A stretch of 30,961 nt of DNA from CALAMD01 sp035301345. GTDB lineage: Bacteria; Bacillota; Bacilli; Bacillales; Amphibacillaceae. Each line of letters opens with the position of its first letter. Position 1 is the stretch's first letter. The notes beneath the pieces were generated by a model. The model saw only the letters and a program-made list of their open reading frames with translations. It was not told the origin of the DNA and did not search any database. Positions 1 to 8,256 of this stretch are shown piece after piece. Both the position numbers and the translations under genes were made by a program. The DNA is taken from NCBI GenBank assembly GCA_035301345.1, contig DATGUM010000047.1:1-30961 (forward strand), written 5' to 3'.

Positions 1-37
1 TATTCATGATCAATTCATTCTCGTGTTAACTGTTTTA

Positions 38-46
38 TGATACAAT
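38..46 (+). promoter_or_regulatory. Extended -10 promoter candidate for sftA
   Basis: TG-A-TACAAT forms an extended -10 element about 55 bases before the sftA start. The -35 region (about 18-23) matches consensus poorly, as is usual for extended -10 promoters. Between it and the ribosome binding site lies a small hairpin, ACCTATT (62-68) with AATAGGT (73-79), of unknown role. Only sequence resemblance supports this. Confidence 0.45.
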
Positions 47-100
47 CATTACAACGATTGTACCTATTTTAGAATAGGTGAAAAAAGGGTGCATTATAAG

Positions 101-2263
101 ATGTGGAAGCAAATGGTTAATGTTTTTAAACAATTGTTTTCAAGCAAACAAGAAGAACAAACGAATGAACGAGTAAAAGATAAAATATATAGAGAAGAAA
201 ATGATGTACGAGCTAAAGTAACGTATGAATATCCTAAAACACCTTTTCGTTTCCCGATTGATATGCCAGAGAAACGAACACAACCAAGGGAACAACGAAA
301 AAGCAAAAGAAATAATGCAAGGCCTATCCAGCCACTTCATAAACAGAGAGAAGTCGTTAAGCAGCGGCCGACTATAGATCGTCAAGTAATGACGGTAGAA
401 AAAAAGTTTACACCGACAGACGTGCCATCGCCTATTTATGGCTATCAAACGCGTAACAAACAGCGAGCGATAGAAGAAGAACCGGCATTTGTTCGGAAAA
501 AAGAAGATAGAAAAGAAGAGCGTAGAGAGTCTGTTACACGCCCGGTAAAAACAGTCAATGACGCTTCTTTAAAAAAGAAAGCTATATACGAAGAACCAGC
601 TTTCGTTCGGAAACAAAAGCGTGCTGAGATGCCAGTTACACAAGTAGAAAAATTCCAAACAGATATCACTAAACAAAAAAGTGAGAATGACCGATTGTCT
701 AGCAAGGACGCGCTACGAGCACGTCGTTTAAAAAAACGCCAAGAAAAAAGGTTACATATTTTACAAGAAGATCACGTGATTGCAGATGTTTCTGTAGGTA
801 ATATTGAGCAGAGCAAGAAAGAAGAAAATCAATTGGCTATTGAATGGACAGATAGTGCTTATGACGTGCCGCTTCATTTGTTAAACGATGAGCAACAAAA
901 GTCTCCAGAAAATAAACGGTGGGTCATCGAGCAGCAAGAGCTACTTGAACAAACACTGAATCACTTTAACGTTTCAGCAAAAGTTGTTCATGCGTCTCAA
1001 GGACCTTCAGTCACTCGGTTTGAGATTCAGCCAGAAATTGGTGTGAAAGTAAGTAAAATTCGTAATTTAACCGATGATATAAAAATGAATATGGCGGCAA
1101 AAGATATTCGAATGGAAGCGCCTATTCCTGGCAAAAATACGATTGGGATTGAGATTCCGAACGAATCGCCACGTATGGTCAGTTTACAAGAAGTGTTAGA
1201 AGATGATGCATTTGTAGCAGATGAATCACCATTAACAGTCGGTTTAGGTGTGAATGTTGAAGGAGAACCAGTGCTTACTGATATTGGCGATATGCCTCAC
1301 GGACTTATTGCAGGGGCGACAGGTTCAGGAAAAAGTGTCTGCATTAATACGATCCTGCTAAGCATTATATATAAATCAAGTTATGAAGACGTTAAATTAA
1401 TGCTTATTGACCCAAAAATGGTTGAATTATCTCCTTACAATGGTATTCCACATCTTGTGTCACCAGTTATTACAGATGTGAAAGCAGCAACAGCAGCACT
1501 TAAGTGGGCCGTTCAAGAGATGGAAGATCGCTATGAACGATTCGTTAATGAAGGCGTGCGAAACATTAGTCGTTATAATGAAAAAGCTTCACGAGAAAAT
1601 AGCGAAAAAATGTCGTACTTAGTCATTGTCATCGATGAATTAGCGGATTTAATGATGATTGCACCGCAAGACGTCGAAGATTCTATTTGCCGGATTGCAC
1701 AGAAAGCTCGTGCTTGTGGGATTCATTTATTAATTGCGACGCAACGTCCGTCAGTAGATGTTATTACTGGACTTATTAAAGCAAACATTCCGAGTCGTAT
1801 CGCTTTTAGCGTGTCATCACAAGTTGATTCACGAACAATTATTGATACGAATGGTGCTGAGCGATTACTCGGTAGAGGTGACATGCTCCTGTTAGAAAAT
1901 GGATCCGGCAAGACGGTTCGTTTACAAGGTGCTTTCGTTTCAGATGATGAAATTGAACGTATTACGAGTTACGTGAGAAAGTTAGCAGAACCGAACTATT
2001 TATTTGAACAAGAACAATTACTTAAGCAAGTCGTTGAAGAAGAGGAAGTTGATGAGCTATTTAACGAAGCGATGGAGTTTGTCTTTACGCAAAACGGAAT
2101 AAGCACATCACTTTTACAAAGGCAGTTTAGAATTGGCTACAACCGAGCGGCGCGATTAATTGATTCACTTGAAGCAAAAGGAATCATTTCAGGACCGAAC
2201 GGTAGTAAACCGAGAGAGTTGCTATTGACGCGAAGCCAATTTGAAGACATCGCTAATCTATAA
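101..2263 (+). CDS. sftA: DNA translocase SftA (FtsK/SpoIIIE family, soluble)
   Basis: Septum-associated DNA pump of the FtsK/SpoIIIE family that moves DNA away from the closing septum. There is no N-terminal membrane segment, which separates SftA from SpoIIIE. Residues 1-about 230 are a basic, low-complexity linker containing PSPIYGY and two PAFVRK copies (128-133 and 166-171). The motor follows: Walker A GATGSGKS near 404-411, Walker B VIVIDELADLM near 508-518, then a C-terminal gamma winged helix (YNRAARLIDSLEAKGIISG) that in this family reads oriented DNA motifs. The protein has 720 residues, shorter than B. subtilis SftA as I recall it; the difference is in the linker. ATG 101 is preferred because AAAGGG at 84-89 is its ribosome binding site; an in-frame GTG at 89 lies inside that site. 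It heads a same-strand series with the NAPRTase gene and murC. Confidence 0.93.
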   Translation: MWKQMVNVFKQLFSSKQEEQTNERVKDKIYREENDVRAKVTYEYPKTPFRFPIDMPEKRTQPREQRKSKRNNARPIQPLHKQREVVKQRPTIDRQVMTVEKKFTPTDVPSPIYGYQTRNKQRAIEEEPAFVRKKEDRKEERRESVTRPVKTVNDASLKKKAIYEEPAFVRKQKRAEMPVTQVEKFQTDITKQKSENDRLSSKDALRARRLKKRQEKRLHILQEDHVIADVSVGNIEQSKKEENQLAIEWTDSAYDVPLHLLNDEQQKSPENKRWVIEQQELLEQTLNHFNVSAKVVHASQGPSVTRFEIQPEIGVKVSKIRNLTDDIKMNMAAKDIRMEAPIPGKNTIGIEIPNESPRMVSLQEVLEDDAFVADESPLTVGLGVNVEGEPVLTDIGDMPHGLIAGATGSGKSVCINTILLSIIYKSSYEDVKLMLIDPKMVELSPYNGIPHLVSPVITDVKAATAALKWAVQEMEDRYERFVNEGVRNISRYNEKASRENSEKMSYLVIVIDELADLMMIAPQDVEDSICRIAQKARACGIHLLIATQRPSVDVITGLIKANIPSRIAFSVSSQVDSRTIIDTNGAERLLGRGDMLLLENGSGKTVRLQGAFVSDDEIERITSYVRKLAEPNYLFEQEQLLKQVVEEEEVDELFNEAMEFVFTQNGISTSLLQRQFRIGYNRAARLIDSLEAKGIISGPNGSKPRELLLTRSQFEDIANL

Positions 2264-2359
2264 TCTTCTGCCACGACACTTGAATAGTAAGTGGAGATTT
2301 TATATGATAGTAAAGATGAAAAAATTGAATTGTAAAACATAATAAACGAGGAGAAAACG

Positions 2360-3469
2360 ATGAAAGAAATTGAAAAGAAGCTCGCAGGTGACAGTGAGCG
2401 TTTAACGAATAAAACGTTTAAATTTGACGAACGAATTAAAGATGGTTGGTTTTCAGCGGTATATTTTTTAAAAACAAAAGAAATTGCTGAAAAATTTATG
2501 CCAGACAATTATGTAACAATGCAATTTTTTCAAAAAGAAGAGGCAGTATTGTGTGGGACAGATGAATCGATTGCTTTGTTGCATACATTTGCTGATGATC
2601 CTGAATCATTAGAGATTCATTCATTAAAAGATGGTGATAAAGTGTCACCATTTGAAACAGTGTTAACAGTTACTGGTCCTTACCAAAACTTCGGATATTT
2701 AGAAGGGGTTATAGATGGTATATTAGCTAGAAGGACGTCTGTTGCGACAAATGTATATAATGTGATGAAAGCAGCTAGATATGCTGGTAAACAAAAACCG
2801 GTCTTTTTTATGGCTGATCGTAACGACCACTTCACGCAACAAGCTGGTGATGGCTATTCCGCATTTATCGGTGGAACGACAGCACAAGCGACACATGCAA
2901 TGAATGAGTGGTGGGGCAAAGCAGGTATGGGAACGATGCCTCATGCGATGATTCAGATGTTTAAAGGAGACGTCGTTGCTGCATCAAAGGCATATGTTGA
3001 GATGTATCCTGAAGATGATTTAGTAACGCTCGTTGATTATAATAATGATGTCATTAATGACTCGCTAAAATTAGCTAGAGAGTTTGGAACTGTATTAAAA
3101 GGGGTACGAATTGATACGTCACGTACACTCGTCGATAAATATTTTTTCCGAAATGAACATGTCATGGGTTCATTTGATCCACGTGGTGTCAATCCAGAAT
3201 TAATCTTCGCTTTACGAAAAGCGCTAGATGATGAAGGGTTTAATCACGTTGAAATTGTCGCAAGTGGTGGATTTGATGAGGAACGGATTTTAGAGTATGA
3301 ACGCTTAGGCGTACCAGTTGATATGTATGGTGTCGGAACAAGTCTTCTTAATGTTCACATAGGCTTTACTGGCGACAATGTGCTTATTAACGGAGAAGCG
3401 GAAGCGAAAATGGGAAGAAAGTATCGCCCAAATCCGCGTTTAGAAAAAGTGACATTAAATAACGACTAA
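2360..3469 (+). CDS. Nicotinate phosphoribosyltransferase
   Basis: Predicted to convert nicotinate and PRPP to nicotinate mononucleotide, the salvage entry to NAD in the cytosol. The 369 residues match the shorter NAPRTase type rather than the long PncB form. Visible family hallmarks are the GVRIDTS segment near residue 250, ASGGFDEERI near 302-311 and GVGTSLLN near 325-332, which build the phosphoribosyl-binding barrel of type II PRTases. GAGGAG at 2349-2354 sits just before the ATG. It lies between sftA and murC on the same strand; the 96-base gap from sftA and 34-base gap to murC allow co-transcription. The substrate is inferred from family resemblance; nicotinamide or quinolinate use is less likely given the overall pattern. 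Confidence 0.85.
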   Translation: MKEIEKKLAGDSERLTNKTFKFDERIKDGWFSAVYFLKTKEIAEKFMPDNYVTMQFFQKEEAVLCGTDESIALLHTFADDPESLEIHSLKDGDKVSPFETVLTVTGPYQNFGYLEGVIDGILARRTSVATNVYNVMKAARYAGKQKPVFFMADRNDHFTQQAGDGYSAFIGGTTAQATHAMNEWWGKAGMGTMPHAMIQMFKGDVVAASKAYVEMYPEDDLVTLVDYNNDVINDSLKLAREFGTVLKGVRIDTSRTLVDKYFFRNEHVMGSFDPRGVNPELIFALRKALDDEGFNHVEIVASGGFDEERILEYERLGVPVDMYGVGTSLLNVHIGFTGDNVLINGEAEAKMGRKYRPNPRLEKVTLNND

Positions 3470-3503
3470 CGATTGTATACATTTATGATGGAGGTTCATT
3501 CTT

Positions 3504-4799
3504 ATGAGTAATTACCATTTTATTGGTATAAAAGGAACAGGTATGAGTGCACTTGCACAAATTCTTCATGATGCTGGAGAAAATGTGCAAGGATCAGATA
3601 TTGATAAGCACGTTTTTACCCAAGATGCTTTAGAGCAAAAAGATATTAAAATATTACCATTTTCAAAGGACAACATACGAGAAGGTATGATTGTCATCGC
3701 TGGAAATGCTTTTACTGATGATCATATTGAAGTGAAAGAAGCAAAGGAAAAAGGTGTGACATTTTATCGTTATCACGACTTTTTAGGCCATTGGTTAGAT
3801 CATTATACGAGCATTGCAGTGACGGGAGCACACGGTAAAACATCAACGACAGGGTTACTTGCACACGTCTTAAATGAAAACTTTCCAATCTCTTATTTAA
3901 TTGGCGATGGAACAGGTAAAGGGCATGCAGACGGTGACTATTTTGTGTTTGAAGCGTGTGAATATCGTCGTCACTTTTTAAAGTATAAGCCAGATTACGC
4001 GATTATGACGAATATTGACTTTGATCATCCTGACTACTTTAAAAATATTGAGGATGTTTTCGATGCCTTCCAGTCAATGGCAGACAATGTTAAAAAAGGA
4101 ATTATCGCGTGTGGCGATGATGAACAATTGCAAAAAATCCAAGCAAAAGTACCGGTTATTTATTATGGGTTTGCTGATACGAATGACTTTCAAGCTCAAA
4201 ATGTGCAATTAGTAGACGGCGGAACGACTTTTGACGTGTTTGTTCGTAACACGTATTATGATACATTTTTCATACCATTGTTCGGGAATCATCATATTTT
4301 AAATGCACTTTCAGTCATCGCTATTTGTCATTATGAAAATATCCCGGCTGAAGATATTAAACATTTAAAGAGCTTTAGTGGTGTTAAAAGACGTTTTACA
4401 GAAAAAACGTTTGGTGATCAAATAATCATTGACGATTATGCGCATCATCCAATTGAAATTGAAGCGACGATTGAATCAGCGAAAAAGAAATATCCAGATA
4501 AACAAGTGATTGCTATTTTCCAACCACATACTTTTACACGGACAAAAATGTTCTTAGATGAATTTGCAGAAAGTTTGCGAATGGCGGATTACGTGTATTT
4601 ATGTGATATATTTGGCTCACTAAGAGAAAGTGATCATTCATTATCGATACAAGATTTAATGGATAAAATAGAAAACAGTGAATTGTTAACGTTAGAAAAC
4701 ACAAATGTTTTAAGTGAGTATCGTAATAGTGTTCTCGTATTTATGGGAGCTGGAGACATTCAGAAGTTTCAACGAGCATATGAAGAAGCAGCTGTGTGA
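3504..4799 (+). CDS. murC: UDP-N-acetylmuramate--L-alanine ligase MurC
   Basis: Cytosolic Mur ligase that adds L-alanine to UDP-MurNAc using ATP, the first amino acid of the peptidoglycan stem peptide. The N-terminal UDP-binding domain shows GIKGTGMSALAQIL at residues 8-21; the ATP-binding P-loop is TGAHGKTSTTGLL near 108-120; the EACEYRRHFL and TNIDFDHPDYF segments follow, then the C-terminal ligase domain with DDYAHHP and FQPHTFTRT. The length of 431 residues is normal. GGAGG at 3490-3494 precedes ATG 3504. Co-location with sftA is the conserved Bacillales arrangement. The gene ends shortly before a strong terminator. Confidence 0.97.
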   Translation: MSNYHFIGIKGTGMSALAQILHDAGENVQGSDIDKHVFTQDALEQKDIKILPFSKDNIREGMIVIAGNAFTDDHIEVKEAKEKGVTFYRYHDFLGHWLDHYTSIAVTGAHGKTSTTGLLAHVLNENFPISYLIGDGTGKGHADGDYFVFEACEYRRHFLKYKPDYAIMTNIDFDHPDYFKNIEDVFDAFQSMADNVKKGIIACGDDEQLQKIQAKVPVIYYGFADTNDFQAQNVQLVDGGTTFDVFVRNTYYDTFFIPLFGNHHILNALSVIAICHYENIPAEDIKHLKSFSGVKRRFTEKTFGDQIIIDDYAHHPIEIEATIESAKKKYPDKQVIAIFQPHTFTRTKMFLDEFAESLRMADYVYLCDIFGSLRESDHSLSIQDLMDKIENSELLTLENTNVLSEYRNSVLVFMGAGDIQKFQRAYEEAAV

Positions 4800-4863
4800 T
4801 AGGGAATTAAATATGTTCTCTTGATTGTTGTTTATAAACAGTGCTAAAATAGAAGAAATATTA

Positions 4864-4893
4864 AAAAATCGTTTGTTTAACAAACGATTTTTG
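4864..4893. terminator. Intrinsic terminator downstream of murC
   Basis: Perfect 12-bp stem AAAAATCGTTTG (4864-4875) and CAAACGATTTTT (4881-4892) with a five-base loop. A T-tract lies on one side and an A-tract on the other, so it could work in both directions; it most plausibly ends the murC transcript. Confidence 0.85.
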
Positions 4894-4961
4894 TTTATGT
4901 ACCGTTTTTAAGTAAACATTTCATTCAATCGTAAAAAGAATAACTTTATCGGTACATTCAT

Positions 4962-4986
4962 GTTTATACATAAATATATTGGGTAT
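4962..4986 (+). promoter_or_regulatory. Sigma-B-type promoter for ytxG-ytxH
   Basis: GTTTAT (4962-4967), a 13-base spacer, then GGGTAT (4981-4986). The sigma-B consensus is GTTTAA, 12-14 bases, GGGTAT, so only one of twelve core bases differs. In B. subtilis the orthologous ytxGHJ operon is known to belong to the sigma-B general stress regulon, which supports the assignment. It lies about 70 bases before the ytxG start. Confidence 0.75.
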
Positions 4987-5056
4987 GTTGAATGATATAG
5001 AAGGACTTTGTCGTTTTATGTCATTGACATGAACATTAAAGGAGTGGAACTAACAA

Positions 5057-5461
5057 ATGAATTCAGTACTATCGATTGCAGCACTAATAGCAGCCATTTC
5101 GTTCGCCGTATTAGTTGTTTATTTAGCAATGACATTGAAAGCTACATCAAGAACGTTGAATAATGTTGCTGATACGTTAGAAGGTGTAGAGAAGCAAATG
5201 GAAGGTATTACGACTGAAACGACGTTACTTCTAAATAAAACGAATCGTTTAGCGGAAGATATTAATCAAAAGTCAGATAAATTAAACACGGTTTTTGATA
5301 GTGTCGAAGAAGTAGGAGAGACGATGCAACGTTTTAATCAGTCGATGCGCGATTTATCTTCAAGTTTGACAAAAGTTGCTACTGAAGACAGCGATAAAAC
5401 TTCACAAGCAGTAAAATGGGGAACAGCGCTCATTGATTTATGGAAAAAAAGTAGAAAATAA
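5057..5461 (+). CDS. ytxG: DUF948 membrane-anchored coiled-coil protein YtxG
   Basis: DUF948 protein of 134 residues. Residues 4-27 form one hydrophobic membrane segment at the N terminus; the rest is a long heptad-patterned helix rich in polar residues (TLNNVADTLEGVEKQMEGI onward), ending in a basic tail. This topology resembles chemoreceptor-like or t-SNARE-like coiled coils. The molecular role is not established; the B. subtilis orthologue is a general stress protein. AAAGGAG (5038-5044) lies 12 bases before the ATG. It is followed 19 bases later by ytxH on the same strand, and a sigma-B-like promoter lies upstream, so the two genes form a stress-induced operon by inference. The third B. 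subtilis member, ytxJ, is missing. Confidence 0.88.
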   Translation: MNSVLSIAALIAAISFAVLVVYLAMTLKATSRTLNNVADTLEGVEKQMEGITTETTLLLNKTNRLAEDINQKSDKLNTVFDSVEEVGETMQRFNQSMRDLSSSLTKVATEDSDKTSQAVKWGTALIDLWKKSRK

Positions 5462-5480
5462 TTGAAAGAGGGAATAAAAC

Positions 5481-5897
5481 ATGAGTGAAAACAACATAAA
5501 CAGTAAAGATTTTTTAATTGGATCATTAATTGGTGGAATGGTAGGAGCAGGTTTAGCTCTAATTTTAGCGCCAAAATCAGGCCGTGAATTAAGAGAAGAT
5601 ATTAACCAAGGTGCTTCACAAGTGATCGAACGTGCAAATGAATGGAAAGATACGGCACAAGATAAAGGTTCAGAATGGAAAGACAAAGCATTAGAATCTA
5701 CGAACCAATTAACGAAAAATGTGACGGATAAAGCGCAGGACTTAACGAAGACTGTTCAGACTAAAATTGATGACTTAAAATCAACGACATCTGATAAAGT
5801 GAAAGATGCAGCAGATAAAGCAGAAGAAGTTGCAGAAGATGCTAAAGATAAAGTTGTAGAAAAAGCGGAAGACGTTAAAGAAAAAGCAGATAAATAA
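5481..5897 (+). CDS. ytxH: YtxH domain general stress protein
   Basis: YtxH-family protein of 138 residues. The family signature is clear at the N terminus: a glycine-rich membrane segment at residues 10-29 (IGSLIGGMVGAGLALILAP) followed at once by KSGRELRED. The remainder is Lys/Ala/Glu/Asp-rich with repeats such as DKAEEVAEDAKDKVVEKAEDV, giving an amphipathic helix like that of LEA or apolipoprotein-like stress proteins. No enzymatic role is known. GAAAGAGGG precedes the ATG by about eight bases. It is the second gene of the putative sigma-B operon and ends at a strong terminator shared with the converging FtsA-like gene. Confidence 0.88.
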   Translation: MSENNINSKDFLIGSLIGGMVGAGLALILAPKSGRELREDINQGASQVIERANEWKDTAQDKGSEWKDKALESTNQLTKNVTDKAQDLTKTVQTKIDDLKSTTSDKVKDAADKAEEVAEDAKDKVVEKAEDVKEKADK

Positions 5898-5905
5898 AAT
5901 GTTAT

Positions 5906-5949
5906 AAAAAAGTTTTCGAGATTAGATAATCAATCTCGAAAACTTTTTT
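5906..5949. terminator. Bidirectional terminator between ytxH and the FtsA-like gene
   Basis: An 18-bp perfect stem (5906-5923 with 5932-5949) and an eight-base loop, with A and T runs at the two ends. It lies between two converging genes and can serve both. Confidence 0.92.
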
Positions 5950-5960
5950 TCGTTTAATAA

Positions 5961-8126
5961 CTAAAAAGAATAGGGGATGTTAGCAATCTTTTTATCTGAT
6001 GCATCCCATTTTATATATAAATAATCTCCGTGTTCAATCGGTTCAAAAAATGTTGCTTGTTGATCATTTTTATATAATGTGAAGCTTCCTTTTCCTGTCG
6101 TTAAATCTAAATCAACGAATCGAAAGATATCTTGAAAAATAAACGGTTTTTCATCAGTTTTTGTTAAAGTAATCTCATCATCTATCGATAACTCATCATC
6201 TAAAGTTATTTCTTCAAAATTGCGCATCACTTTGTAAGATGCGTTTTCTAATGTCACTTCCTCATCATTAAAGTGCACAGTTATTTCTTTCGTTAATGAT
6301 ATATCTCGTGTGTTTATTAAATCTTGTAAAGTAGGCTTATTTGCATGTTTTAAAGTGAGTCGACTGTTATTCGTAATAACATCAGTTAAATCGGCTTTTT
6401 TATCGTTCAAATAGATCGTTGTTCGCACATTTGGTAAAAAAGTTGTCTCTTCATTGACGATTACGTGAAATGGTTCAAATGCCGTCTGATTAACGTCCTG
6501 ACGTTCTAAAAATTGCTCAATCGTTATTTCTTTATTAACGATAATATTGTCTTTATCTTGTACGATATAATTCGAGGATTCAGATTTATTGTTAACGAAT
6601 ATTTGTAGTGGTACTGTATGCTGTTCTTTATTCCAGTACACTGTCATTGACTGGGCATCATCTAATAAATCACCGATTGTTGCCGAAGCTGGAGTACCTT
6701 TATCTCCTTCATTAATCGTTATAGTATCCCCATCTTGAATGAGCGCATCTGAATCTACTTTGTGCCCATTTACGTAAATGTACGGTAATCCACCGAGTTT
6801 ACCCGGAACAGTAATTGACTGATCGTTTAACGTTATGACTGAAGCAAGTCCTGGACTTCCGTAAAACTTTCTAATTTCTATACCTGACTGAATAAGAGCG
6901 TCGCTGACAGTTAAGTTATTCATATGTAGTAACCGGTATGGCTGATCGTTAATTGTCAAATGGATATAATAAACAGGATTTTGTCGCGCAGCAATAGCGA
7001 TTCCAATTGGTGTAATAAAATCTGGCCCACTAGGAAATGATTCAGGGACAGTTAACTGAGGAATCGCATCTACACGACGAACAGCTACACGGTCTTCAGG
7101 TAATTGTAGTTTTTCAGCAATTCTTTTACATATGTTTGGCGTTAAACTACCCCCACCAATAAGCATAACTGCACGAGGAGGTTTATTATTTAAACGTAGC
7201 AATTCCGTCGTTACTTTTGTCGTTAGTTGATCAATCGTTTCATCCACTTGCTCGATTAGCTCGCCTTTTGTTACAGCCATATCCATACCTAGAATATCTT
7301 GAACCATTGCTTCTCCTTCAGATATCGCCTCTCGTTTAAACTGTTCTGCTACTTTAAAGTCAAGTAAATAATAATCACTTATTGCTTCCGTAATTTCATC
7401 ACCTGCTGATGGCACCATGCCGTAACCGACAATCGTCTCATTGTCAGTAATAGCAATATCACTCGTTCCCGCACCTATATCTATAAGAGCGATATTTAAC
7501 CGTCTCATAGATTCAGGAATAAGAATTTGAATAGCTGCAATCGGTTCAAGTGTTAAAGCTTCCATTTCTAAATGTACACGATCTAAAACGGCTAACAATG
7601 ATTCAACAATTATTTTCGGTAAAAATGTTGCAATGACATGAACTGAAGCGTTTTCACCTTTTTGATCGATTAATGAACGGATTTTTTCTCCGTCGAGTTC
7701 GTAGTGTAAAACAGAGTAACCGACACAATGGTAACTGTCGTACGTATTGTTTATATCATCAGTTATTAATTGCTTCTGAGCGTTTTGTACGGCACTTAAT
7801 TCTAAATGCTTCACCATCTGCTCGTTACTAATCATCTGTTGTTGAATAGGTATTGTTGCACTTTCTTGAGACGTTTTTAATGCACGGCCAGCAGCGGCAA
7901 CACACACTTTTGTTAAAGGACCACTCGTTTCTTCAAGTGTATCTTTCACCTCTTGAATAACATCGGCTACTGCGACAATGTCGTGAATTTGACCATCGAG
8001 CATGGCACGTTCTTTATGTTCTTTCGTATAAGAGTCTATGACTTCATAAGTATCATCTTTTTTTGTCAGTATAATTCCAGTAATTGAGCGCGTTCCGATA
8101 TCGAGCGCAAAAATCTTATCGTTCAT
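5961..8126 (-). CDS. FtsA-like actin-fold ATPase with repetitive C-terminal half
   Basis: Residues 1-about 380 are a complete FtsA/PilM-type actin fold: phosphate-1 KIFALDIGTRSITG, phosphate-2 IALIDIGAGTSDIAITD, adenosine motif AVMLIGGGSLTPNI. FtsA binds FtsZ and tethers it to membrane; whether this paralogue does so is unknown. The remaining 340 or so residues are not found in ordinary FtsA. They contain about five units of 50-77 residues, each with a short helix pattern (TVSDALIQSGI, TIEQFLERQDV, TLQDLINTRDI) and a strand pattern (DGDTITI, DKDNIIV, IDDEITL, HGDYLYI), which looks like tandem beta-grasp-type modules. I see no C-terminal amphipathic membrane helix. ATG 8126 (721 residues) is chosen because AAAGG lies 12 bases upstream; the in-frame ATG at 8138 abuts that site. 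It is divergent from aroA and its function is unassigned. Confidence 0.8.
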   Translation of the reverse strand: MNDKIFALDIGTRSITGIILTKKDDTYEVIDSYTKEHKERAMLDGQIHDIVAVADVIQEVKDTLEETSGPLTKVCVAAAGRALKTSQESATIPIQQQMISNEQMVKHLELSAVQNAQKQLITDDINNTYDSYHCVGYSVLHYELDGEKIRSLIDQKGENASVHVIATFLPKIIVESLLAVLDRVHLEMEALTLEPIAAIQILIPESMRRLNIALIDIGAGTSDIAITDNETIVGYGMVPSAGDEITEAISDYYLLDFKVAEQFKREAISEGEAMVQDILGMDMAVTKGELIEQVDETIDQLTTKVTTELLRLNNKPPRAVMLIGGGSLTPNICKRIAEKLQLPEDRVAVRRVDAIPQLTVPESFPSGPDFITPIGIAIAARQNPVYYIHLTINDQPYRLLHMNNLTVSDALIQSGIEIRKFYGSPGLASVITLNDQSITVPGKLGGLPYIYVNGHKVDSDALIQDGDTITINEGDKGTPASATIGDLLDDAQSMTVYWNKEQHTVPLQIFVNNKSESSNYIVQDKDNIIVNKEITIEQFLERQDVNQTAFEPFHVIVNEETTFLPNVRTTIYLNDKKADLTDVITNNSRLTLKHANKPTLQDLINTRDISLTKEITVHFNDEEVTLENASYKVMRNFEEITLDDELSIDDEITLTKTDEKPFIFQDIFRFVDLDLTTGKGSFTLYKNDQQATFFEPIEHGDYLYIKWDASDKKIANIPYSF

Positions 8127-8184
8127 GATTCGCTTCATCCTTTCAACATTTTAAGGAAGATTTACATTCATTATATACATATTA

Positions 8185-8213
8185 ATGACAAAAGGAAGAA
8201 TATTCGCTATAAT
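8185..8213 (+). promoter_or_regulatory. Sigma-A promoter for aroA
   Basis: ATGACA (8185-8190), 17 bases, TATAAT (8208-8213): one mismatch from consensus. It lies 43 bases before the aroA start, in the gap shared with the divergent FtsA-like gene. Confidence 0.85.
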
Positions 8214-8256
8214 GTTACGAAACACAGCATGAAAATAAGTTTAAAGGAGTATTGGA

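Noticed and set aside
89..100. In-frame GTG start for sftA; similar cases at 26457 (ytxK) and 29785 (ytkL)
   Set aside because: Each GTG is part of the ribosome binding site of the ATG 9-12 bases downstream.
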